A stretch of 12,792 bases of DNA from Myxococcales bacterium (GTDB lineage Bacteria; Myxococcota; Myxococcia; Myxococcales; Myxococcaceae). A program made the translations under genes and the position numbers. The stretch is from contig PMBV01000459.1 of the NCBI GenBank assembly GCA_003153055.1, forward strand, positions 1 to 12,792, given 5' to 3'. Of the stretch, positions 7,134 through 12,792 are shown in pieces. Position 1 is the stretch's first letter. The number at the start of each line of letters is the position of its first letter. The notes below the pieces were generated by a model that was not told where the DNA came from, did not search any database, and saw only the letters and a list, made by a program, of their open reading frames with translations.

Positions 7134-8672
7134 GTGAAGCTGTCACTCACCTCCCGCATTTTTCTCGGCTACGCGGTGGTGTTGGTCACCTTCGGAGGGG
7201 TGTCGCTGTTCAGCGTCTCGGAGCTCCACCGCAGTCAGGCTGAAATTCAGCTCGTCAGCGAGGGCTATCTGAGCCTGAGCCAGACGGTGGCGGCGCTAGA
7301 GACCTTTCTCGCCTACCAATCAAAGGACATGGGCCGGCTGCGCGACGAGGAGAACGTCGAGACGCGAAGGGCCTTGATTCGCCTGGCCCGCCCCTACTTC
7401 CCCGGGCTCATGACCGATCGGCTCGAGGCGGGGAAGGCGACCGCCAAGCGGGTGCGTGAGCTGGCCCCGGAGTCGGAGCAGCGCTTCGTCGACGAGGTGA
7501 CCCAGAAGCTCGATGAAATCAGCCTTCGCTTCGCCGACTACGAGGCGGGGGCGAACCAGGTCTTCGCGGTGCTCGAGTCGGAGTCACCGGATCTCTCGAG
7601 AGCTGGCCCGGAGCTCGCGCGGCTCCAGCAGGCCGAGCGGGCGTCCATGTCGGCCATCCGGCTCCTCCATGGGTCCATCGAGGCGCGAATCCACGAGCGG
7701 GTGCGGCGCGCCCAGGAGCGGGGTCGACGCACCGAGGTCGCCATCATCTTGCTGCCCGTCGTCGCCATCGGCGTGGGGCTCTTGGCCACCGGGCTGGCGG
7801 CGCGAACGCTGAGGCCCCTGAGGACGCTCTACGAGGGCATCGGCCGAATTCGCCAGGGCGACTTCGAGGCCAAGCTGGGGATTCCCGGCGATGACGAGAT
7901 CGCGCTCCTCGCCAGGGAGTTCGATGCCATGGCCGGCGCCCTCAAGGATCGCGACGCCCAGCTCAAGGAAAAGCAACAGGAGCTCCTGCGGGCGGAGCGC
8001 CTCGCCGCGGTTGGCCGGGTGTCGGCGCAGGTGGCCCACGAGGTGCGAAACCCACTGTCCTCCATCGGGCTCAACGTCGAGATGCTGCAAGAGCGGCTCG
8101 CCGAGAGCGAGTTCTCGTCGGACGAGGCAGCCAAGGAGACGCACGAGTTGCTCGCGGCGGTCACCCGGGAGATCGACCGGGTCACCGAGATCACCGAGGA
8201 GTACCTGCGACTCGCGCGGTTGCCGACGCCAGTGCAGCGAGACGAGAACCTGGTGGAGGTCATCGAGGACGTGCTCTCCTTTTCCCGAGGCGAGCTCGAG
8301 CGGGCCCAGGTGAAGGTGGTGACGACCTTCCCCCCTGGCCTCCTCATGGCCAAGGTCGACGAGGGGCAGCTCCGGCAGGTCTTTGTGAACCTGGTGCGCA
8401 ACGCCCGCGAAGCGATGGAGGGCGGAGGTACCTTGACGGTTTCTGCCTGGGCTGCGAAAGGCACGGCCGAGATTCGAGTTCACGACACCGGCGCAGGCAT
8501 GACCCCCGACGTTCAGGAGCGCATCTTCGAGCCGTTCTTCACCACCAAAGCCGGTGGCACGGGGCTGGGTCTGTCGCTGTCGCGGCAGATCATCGAGGCC
8601 CACGGAGGCAGCGTGGAAGTCGAGAGCATCGTGCTGCGGGGCACCACCTTCATCTTGAAGCTACCCACGTGA
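7134..8672 (+). CDS. Membrane sensor histidine kinase with HAMP domain
   Basis: Two-component sensor kinase, 512 residues. Transmembrane helix 1 is at about 8-30. A mostly helical extracytoplasmic sensor region follows (about 31-200), then helix 2 (about 202-223), a HAMP domain (about 222-274), and a coiled linker (270-290). The HisKA dimerisation domain carries the phospho-accepting His302 in AHEVRNPL (301-308). The ATPase domain shows the N box (NLVRNAREAM, 419-428), G1 (DTGAGM, 451-456), F box (EPFFTT, 466-471) and G2 (GTGLGL, 475-480), so all catalytic parts are present. The same frame is open to a GTG at 7074, but those 20 codons have lower GC at third positions (including AGA, CAA, ACA) and encode Ala/Gly/Pro filler, so the GTG at 7134 (VKLSLTSRIF) is preferred; neither start has a clear ribosome site. 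No response regulator gene is next to it. Its TGA overlaps the peptidase start. Confidence 0.93.
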   Translation: MKLSLTSRIFLGYAVVLVTFGGVSLFSVSELHRSQAEIQLVSEGYLSLSQTVAALETFLAYQSKDMGRLRDEENVETRRALIRLARPYFPGLMTDRLEAGKATAKRVRELAPESEQRFVDEVTQKLDEISLRFADYEAGANQVFAVLESESPDLSRAGPELARLQQAERASMSAIRLLHGSIEARIHERVRRAQERGRRTEVAIILLPVVAIGVGLLATGLAARTLRPLRTLYEGIGRIRQGDFEAKLGIPGDDEIALLAREFDAMAGALKDRDAQLKEKQQELLRAERLAAVGRVSAQVAHEVRNPLSSIGLNVEMLQERLAESEFSSDEAAKETHELLAAVTREIDRVTEITEEYLRLARLPTPVQRDENLVEVIEDVLSFSRGELERAQVKVVTTFPPGLLMAKVDEGQLRQVFVNLVRNAREAMEGGGTLTVSAWAAKGTAEIRVHDTGAGMTPDVQERIFEPFFTTKAGGTGLGLSLSRQIIEAHGGSVEVESIVLRGTTFILKLPT

Positions 8673-10012
8673 GCGTTCGAGTCTTTCGCGATGTGCTCCC
8701 CTCGGGGCTGGCCGTCGTCACCGTCGAGACGAAGCACCTCCACAGCGCCATGGCGGCGGTCTACGCCCGGGTGGGGAGTCGGCACGAGTCGCCCCGCACC
8801 AACGGGGTGAGCCATGTGCTCGAACACCTCTTCTTTCGAGGCAGCGAGCGCTACCCCGACTCGGTGAAGATGAACGCCCGCATCGAGCGGGTGGGCGGCA
8901 ATCTCAACGGGGTCACGATGCGTGACTCGAGCTACTTCTACACGCCGGTGCACCCAGAGGGCGTGGGCGAGGCGCTGGAGATACTGGGAGACATGCTGAC
9001 CCGGCCTCGGCTGGTGCAGCTGGGGGTCGAGAAGCGAGTCATCCTCGAAGAGATGCTGGACGAGGTCGACGAGCGCGGGCGCGACATCGACCCCGACAAC
9101 CTGTCCAAACGGCTGCTGTACGGCGCGCACCCGCTCTCGCTCAAGATCGCCGGCACGCCCGAGACGGTGAAGGGGCTCAAGGGGGCCGATGTCCGCACCC
9201 ACTTCGAGCGCGCCTACGTGTCGGGGAACCTGGTGGTCTCGGTGGCGGGGCCGGTGCGGCACGCCGAGGTCCTCGCCCAAGTGGCCCGCGCCTTCCGGCA
9301 CGTGCGAAAGGGCCCTCGCTTCACCGAGGAGCCGCCGCACGTCACCGTGCCGCAGGGGCCTCGTCTCAAGTACGTGACCCTCGATGAGACCCAGGTCGAG
9401 TTCCGGCTCGCCTTCCCGGCGACCTCCGATGCCCACCCTGATCATCACGCGTTGGCGACGTTGCGGCGGGTGCTGGACGACGGGCTGTCGAGCCGCCTGC
9501 CGTACAACATCGTCGAGCGACGGGGGCTGGCCTATTCGATCGGTGGGGCGATGGAGGTGTTCCACGACGCCGGCTCGTTCGAGATCGACGGCGCCTGTGC
9601 GCCGGAGCACCTGGGCCCAGTGGTAGACGAGGTGCTCAAGACCCTGAAGACGCTGGTGATGGGGCGCATCACGCGAGAGGAGCTCACCCGGGCCCAGCGG
9701 CGCCACCGCATGCACCTCGACTTCCTTCGTGACTCGCCCGGCGAGCTGTGCGGCTGGTTCGGAGGCGGCGAGCTGTTCCGGCCACCTGAGTCCTTCGCCG
9801 AGCGCGCGGCGGCGGTCGACGCGCTCACGCTCGACGACCTGGTGCGGGCCGCGCGGACGTACCTCACCGGGCAGACGGCGACGCTGGTCGCGGTGGGGCC
9901 GAAGAGCGGCCACAAGTCCGTCGAGCGAGTGATCAACGAAGCGGAGCGGCGCCTGGCTCCTGCTCGAACGCGCCGGCGCGCCTCACGAGCTCCTTCCCGC
10001 GTCGCACGATGA
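8669..10012 (+). CDS. M16 family zinc metallopeptidase (processing peptidase/PqqL-like)
   Basis: 447-residue M16 (inverzincin) peptidase. The inverted zinc motif HVLEH (49-53) supplies His49, His53 and catalytic Glu52; the third ligand is Glu127 or Glu128 in EKRVILEEMLDE (121-132). The second half-domain contains ERRGLAYSIGG (283-293), the conserved R/Y segment of the family that binds substrate. The size fits the two-domain, about 420-450-residue M16B type related to mitochondrial processing peptidase. There is no signal peptide, so it probably acts in the cytoplasm. The last 17 residues are Arg-rich (ARTRRRASRAPSRVAR), unlike the body. The GTG start at 8669 overlaps the kinase TGA (GTGA), suggesting translational coupling and a shared job. 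Bacterial M16B genes often come in active/inactive pairs; only one is seen here. Substrate unknown. Confidence 0.93.
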   Translation: MSVRVFRDVLPSGLAVVTVETKHLHSAMAAVYARVGSRHESPRTNGVSHVLEHLFFRGSERYPDSVKMNARIERVGGNLNGVTMRDSSYFYTPVHPEGVGEALEILGDMLTRPRLVQLGVEKRVILEEMLDEVDERGRDIDPDNLSKRLLYGAHPLSLKIAGTPETVKGLKGADVRTHFERAYVSGNLVVSVAGPVRHAEVLAQVARAFRHVRKGPRFTEEPPHVTVPQGPRLKYVTLDETQVEFRLAFPATSDAHPDHHALATLRRVLDDGLSSRLPYNIVERRGLAYSIGGAMEVFHDAGSFEIDGACAPEHLGPVVDEVLKTLKTLVMGRITREELTRAQRRHRMHLDFLRDSPGELCGWFGGGELFRPPESFAERAAAVDALTLDDLVRAARTYLTGQTATLVAVGPKSGHKSVERVINEAERRLAPARTRRRASRAPSRVAR

Positions 10013-10034
10013 CTCCCGCCTCGTTGGGCTCCCG
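10013..10034. other. Short convergent intergenic gap without visible terminator
   Basis: Twenty-two bases separate the stops of the plus-strand peptidase and the minus-strand tautomerase. I see no stem-loop followed by T residues in either direction, so transcripts from both sides may overlap or end by Rho. Confidence 0.4.
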
Positions 10035-10226
10035 TCACCTCCCCAGGTCTTTGGCTGTCTTTCCCGCGATGCCCCACTGCGTCTTGGGCACCTCGTGAAT
10101 CCAGACGCGGACGTTCTCTCTCGGGGCGCCGAGGGCGTCCACCAGCGCATCTGTCACCTTCTCGATGACCTTGCGCATCTGCTCCTCGGTGCGACCTTCG
10201 ATGAGATAGATCTGTGCGAATGGCAT
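10035..10226 (-). CDS. dmpI: 4-oxalocrotonate tautomerase (2-hydroxymuconate tautomerase)
   Basis: Small tautomerase that converts 2-hydroxymuconate to 2-oxo-3-hexenedioate in catechol meta-cleavage. The protein is 63 residues, right for this hexameric family. After removal of Met, Pro1 is the catalytic base; Arg11 (in LIEGR) and Arg39 (in NVRVWI) match the known active-site arginines by position, and Trp50 stands where the Pseudomonas enzyme has Phe50. The ATG at 10226 is fixed by the need for Pro1 and by AAGGA five bases upstream; a longer open frame exists but overlaps the decarboxylase and is not used. It is the last gene of the minus-strand cluster, 16 bases after the decarboxylase, as xylH/dmpI is in Pseudomonas. 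Confidence 0.93.
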   Translation of the reverse strand: MPFAQIYLIEGRTEEQMRKVIEKVTDALVDALGAPRENVRVWIHEVPKTQWGIAGKTAKDLGR

Positions 10227-10231
10227 GACGG

Positions 10232-10236
10232 TCCTT
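10232..10236 (-). promoter_or_regulatory. Shine-Dalgarno site for the tautomerase
   Basis: The minus strand reads AAGGA five bases before the ATG at 10226. It lies in the 16-base gap after the decarboxylase stop and confirms the short tautomerase frame. Confidence 0.6.
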
Positions 10237-10242
10237 CGTCCC

Positions 10243-11031
10243 TCAGGTGAAGCGCAGCGAGACCGAGCCCAGACCCTGGACCCGGAGTGAGACGGCATCT
10301 TTCGCCTTGACCGGAATGGCCTCGGTGATGCCGCCGGAGAGGATGAGCGTACCCGCGGGGAGCTCTTCGCCCCTCGCCCCGAGGAAGTTGGCGAGCATCG
10401 CCACGGCGGCCGCTGGGTGACCGAGCACGGCGGCGGCGGCCCCGAGGGCGACCACCTCACCGTTCTTCTCTAGCACCACGCCGAGGGTACGCAGATCGAG
10501 ATCCTCCACGCTGCGACACTGGCTGCCCACCACGAAGCGGGACGACGAGCAATTGTCGGCCACCACGCTCTTGAGGTCGAACTTGAAGTCGCGGTACCGG
10601 GAGTCGATGACCTCGATGGCGGGCATCACGAAGTCGGTCGCGGCGAGCACGGCCCCCAGATGGCAGCCAGGGCCCTTGAGGGGGCGCTTCAAGACGAAGG
10701 CCACCTCTGGCTCGACCTTTGGGTGAATGAGCTCCGAGGCCAGGCATTCGCCCCCGTCGGGCACCACGTAGCGATCGACGAGGAAGCCGAACACCGGAGT
10801 CTCCACGCCCATCTGCTTCATCTTCGCCCGGGAGGTGAGGCCGGCCTTGAGCCCTACGATGCGGGCACCGCGCCCGAGCTTGCGGCGGCGGATCTCCGCT
10901 TGAATGGCGTAGGCGTCCTCCCAGTCCATCTCTGGGTGCTGGTCGGTGATCTTCGGCGTGTCTCTCGCCTCGAGCTCGCAGGTCTCGAGGTGCTCGGCCA
11001 AGGCGAGAATGGTCGCAGGGGCGAGCTTCAT
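10243..11031 (-). CDS. dmpH: 4-oxalocrotonate decarboxylase
   Basis: Metal-dependent enzyme of the hydratase/decarboxylase family (FAH-like fold) that decarboxylates 2-oxo-3-hexenedioate to 2-hydroxypenta-2,4-dienoate. The protein is 262 residues, close to the usual 264. The N-terminal half ([46 protein letters not shown]) resembles DmpH/XylI/NahK rather than the hydratase DmpE, which lacks the EIRRRK and METP-like segments. Likely Mg2+ ligands are Glu107 and Glu109 (KVEPEV) and Glu140 (AIEVIDSR); the C-terminus GLGSVSLRF is typical. The ATG at 11031 overlaps the aldolase stop (ATGA), which fixes the start although the frame is open further upstream. DmpH normally forms a complex with the hydratase DmpE, whose gene is not in the window. 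Confidence 0.92.
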   Translation of the reverse strand: MKLAPATILALAEHLETCELEARDTPKITDQHPEMDWEDAYAIQAEIRRRKLGRGARIVGLKAGLTSRAKMKQMGVETPVFGFLVDRYVVPDGGECLASELIHPKVEPEVAFVLKRPLKGPGCHLGAVLAATDFVMPAIEVIDSRYRDFKFDLKSVVADNCSSSRFVVGSQCRSVEDLDLRTLGVVLEKNGEVVALGAAAAVLGHPAAAVAMLANFLGARGEELPAGTLILSGGITEAIPVKAKDAVSLRVQGLGSVSLRFT

Positions 11032-12056
11032 GAGGCCGCCCGCGCTTTGGCCATGGTGAGGGCCGCGTCTTCGATCATGTCTTCCTGGCCACCCACCATG
11101 CCTCGGCGCCCGAGCTCGACCAAGATGTCGCGAGCCGGGATGCCGTACTTCTTCTCGGCTCGCTTGGCGAAGAGGAGGAACGAGCTGTAGACGCCGGCGT
11201 AGCCCAGGGTCAGCGCGTCGCGATCGATGCGAATCGGGTGATCCATGATGGGCACCACCAGGTCTTCTGCCACGTCTTGAATCTTGGCCACGTCGACGCC
11301 CGTCTCGATGCCCATGAGCGAGCACACGGCGATGAAGACCTCCATGGGTGTGTTGCCGGCGCCAGCCCCCAGACCGGCGGCGGCGGCGTCGATGCGGGTG
11401 GCGCCCGCCTCGACGGCGGCGAGGGAGTTGGCCACGCCCATGGCCAGGTTGTGGTGGCCGTGGAAACCGAGCTCGGTGGCAGGCTTGATGGCCGCCCGCA
11501 CCGCGCCCAGCTTGGCCTTCACCTCTTCTGGCAGCATGTGGCCGGCCGAGTCGGTGACGTAGATGCAGTTGGCGCCGTAGCCCTCCATCAGCTTGGCCTG
11601 GCTGACCAGCTTCTCGGCGCTCGCCATGTGGCTCATCATCAGGAACCCGACGGTGTCGAGATCCATCTTGCGGGCCATGGTGATGTGCTGCTCGGAGACG
11701 TCGGCCTCGGTGCAGTGCGTGGCCACGCGAATGGTATGGACGCCCAGCTCTCGGGCCATCTTCAGGTGCTCGACGGTCCCGATGCCGGGCAGCAGCAGCG
11801 CCGACACCTTGGCCCGCTTCATCAGCGGCACGACCGCCGAGAGGTATTCGGCGTCACTGTGGGCGGGGAACCCGTAGTTCACCGAGCTGCCCCCCAGGCC
11901 ATCGCCGTGGGTGACCTCGATGAGGGGAACGCCAGCCGCGTCGAGGCCCTTGGCGATGGTGGTCATCTGCTGGAGCGTCATCTGGTGACGCTTGGGGTGC
12001 ATACCGTCACGCAGGGTCATGTCGTGAACGGTGATCTTCGTGCCTCGGAGTGTCAT
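11028..12056 (-). CDS. dmpG: 4-hydroxy-2-oxovalerate aldolase
   Basis: Mn2+-dependent class II aldolase that splits 4-hydroxy-2-oxopentanoate into pyruvate and acetaldehyde. The 342-residue length is normal. The N-terminal [10 protein letters not shown] (11-20) holds Arg16 and metal ligand Asp17, plus His20, the presumed catalytic base. [14 protein letters not shown] (198-211) holds metal ligands His199 and His201. [14 protein letters not shown] follows, as in DmpG/MhpE. The C-terminal helical region (about 270-342) is where this family docks with the acylating acetaldehyde dehydrogenase, and the acetaldehyde is passed through a protein channel; that gene lies immediately upstream (13-base gap). 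The ATG at 12056 follows GAGCGAGC. The stop overlaps the decarboxylase start. Confidence 0.96.
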   Translation of the reverse strand: MTLRGTKITVHDMTLRDGMHPKRHQMTLQQMTTIAKGLDAAGVPLIEVTHGDGLGGSSVNYGFPAHSDAEYLSAVVPLMKRAKVSALLLPGIGTVEHLKMARELGVHTIRVATHCTEADVSEQHITMARKMDLDTVGFLMMSHMASAEKLVSQAKLMEGYGANCIYVTDSAGHMLPEEVKAKLGAVRAAIKPATELGFHGHHNLAMGVANSLAAVEAGATRIDAAAAGLGAGAGNTPMEVFIAVCSLMGIETGVDVAKIQDVAEDLVVPIMDHPIRIDRDALTLGYAGVYSSFLLFAKRAEKKYGIPARDILVELGRRGMVGGQEDMIEDAALTMAKARAAS

Positions 12057-12069
12057 GTGCTCGCTCGAT

Positions 12070-12792
12070 TCAGGCCGCGACGGGAGTGAGGGTGAGCGCG
12101 CCTTTGAGGATCTCCTCGGCGAACATCTCGGCCGTGCGCGCGGCTGCCGCGGTCATGATGTCGAGGTTCCCGGCGAACGTGGGGAGGAAGTCGCCCAGGC
12201 CGGCGACCTCCATGTACACCGAGACGCGAGTGCCGTCGAAGATGGGCCCGTTGACGAGGGTGTACCCGGGCACGTACTTCTGCACTTCGGCGATCATCGC
12301 GTGGATCGACTCGGTGATCTTCTTCTGCTGAGGCTCGGTCTCGGTGAGGCAGTGCACTGTGTCACGCATGATCAGCGGCGGGTCGGCCGGGTTGATGATG
12401 ATGATGGCCTTGCCCTGCTTCGCGCCCCCCACCCGCTCGACCGCGCCGGCGGTGGTTCGAGTGAACTCGTCGATGTTCTTTCGGGTGCCGGGGCCGGCCG
12501 AGCGCGAAGAGACGGTGGCCACGATCTCTCCGTACTTCACCGGCTGCACCCTCGAGATCGCCGCGACCAGCGGAATGGTCGCCTGACCGCCGCAGGTCAC
12601 CATGTTGACGTTCATCTCGCGCTTCCCAATGTGCTCGACCAGGTTGACCGGTGGCACGCAGTACGGGCCGATGGCGGCAGGAGTGAGGTCGATCATCATC
12701 ACGCCCAGCGCGTTGAGCTTTCGGCTGTTCTCGGCGTGGACGTAGGCGCTGGTGGCATCGAAGGCGATCTGCACGCCGTCGGCCTTCACGTG
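12070..12792 (-). CDS. dmpF: Acetaldehyde dehydrogenase (acylating), 5' end outside window
   Basis: Oxidises acetaldehyde to acetyl-CoA with NAD+ and CoA, the last step of meta-cleavage. The visible 240 residues are the C-terminal three-quarters; about 70 residues with the NAD-binding glycine loop lie beyond the right edge. Family signatures in the fragment are FDATSA (11-16), [17 protein letters not shown] (34-50), [14 protein letters not shown] (63-76, with Cys67 the catalytic cysteine), [33 protein letters not shown] and [12 protein letters not shown] near the end. The frame is open to the window edge, so the GTG at 12789 is internal and not a start. It is the first visible gene of the minus-strand cluster and the channelling partner of the aldolase. 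Confidence 0.95.
   Translation of the reverse strand, partial: HVKADGVQIAFDATSAYVHAENSRKLNALGVMMIDLTPAAIGPYCVPPVNLVEHIGKREMNVNMVTCGGQATIPLVAAISRVQPVKYGEIVATVSSRSAGPGTRKNIDEFTRTTAGAVERVGGAKQGKAIIIINPADPPLIMRDTVHCLTETEPQQKKITESIHAMIAEVQKYVPGYTLVNGPIFDGTRVSVYMEVAGLGDFLPTFAGNLDIMTAAAARTAEMFAEEILKGALTLTPVAA

Noticed and set aside
6584..7159. Minus-strand open frame opposite the membrane protein tail and kinase start
   Set aside because: It has no motif, is Arg/Ser/Gly-rich, and would cross two plus-strand genes; the plus-strand frame carries clear membrane segments.
8513..9913. 466-codon minus-strand open frame opposite the M16 peptidase
   Set aside because: The plus strand has the zinc motif and full M16 layout; the opposite frame is His/Arg/Val-rich with no recognisable domain.
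11032..11325. Upstream extension of the decarboxylase frame
   Set aside because: It overlaps the aldolase and looks like filler; the ATGA overlap at 11031 gives a product of normal family length.
11238..12089. Plus-strand open frame opposite the aldolase
   Set aside because: His/Asp/Gly-rich translation without motifs; the aldolase on the minus strand is certain.
1..12792. Search by eye for tRNA, rRNA, CRISPR repeats, insertion-sequence ends and phage attachment sites
   Set aside because: No tRNA-like cloverleaf ending in CCA, no regularly spaced repeats, no transposase or integrase frame and no flanking direct repeats were seen; intergenic space is too small for most of these.

Overview
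The window is GC-rich DNA (third codon positions are mostly G or C, and GTG starts are common). It contains ten complete protein genes and two genes cut by the window edges. The gene families, coding style and gene mix (PEGA and kelch envelope proteins, a histidine kinase without a partner response regulator, a lone M16 peptidase) suggest a myxobacterium or another member of the Myxococcota. That placement is inference; there is no rRNA or other phylogenetic marker here. I saw no tRNA, rRNA, CRISPR array, insertion sequence or phage gene.

The layout has three blocks. Block 1 (1-5608, minus strand) reads from right to left: a PEGA-domain membrane protein; a kelch-repeat lipoprotein whose GTG start overlaps the PEGA gene's TGA; a small tail-anchored protein of unknown function; a class I PLP aminotransferase; and the N-terminal two-thirds of a B12-dependent acyl-CoA mutase running off the left edge. 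Gaps are between -4 and about 50 bases, so this looks like one transcript. A good sigma-70-like promoter (TTGACC, 17 bases, TATGAG) lies at 5645-5673. The mutase carries the Phe/Gln pair typical of isobutyryl-CoA mutase rather than the Tyr/Arg pair of methylmalonyl-CoA mutase.

Block 2 (5801-10012, plus strand) is divergent from block 1. It holds a multi-pass membrane protein with a long basic, proline-rich tail (faint VirB6/TrbL resemblance), a membrane histidine kinase with a HAMP domain, and an M16 zinc peptidase whose GTG start overlaps the kinase stop codon. The kinase and peptidase are probably translated together.

Block 3 (10035-12792, minus strand) converges on block 2. It is the lower part of a meta-cleavage pathway for aromatic compounds: acetaldehyde dehydrogenase (acylating), 4-hydroxy-2-oxovalerate aldolase, 4-oxalocrotonate decarboxylase and 4-oxalocrotonate tautomerase. 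The order is the same as xylQKIH / dmpFGHI of Pseudomonas plasmids as I recall it. These enzymes turn 2-hydroxymuconate, made from catechol, into pyruvate and acetyl-CoA. The required hydratase (DmpE/XylJ) and the upstream dioxygenase and semialdehyde dehydrogenase are not in the window; by the known operon order they would lie beyond its right edge.

No clearly new defence or mobile system is visible. The points most worth a second look are the substrate-determining residues of the mutase, the coupled kinase/peptidase pair, the orphan VirB6-like protein, and the joining of envelope-protein genes to CoA/amino-acid metabolism genes in one apparent operon.
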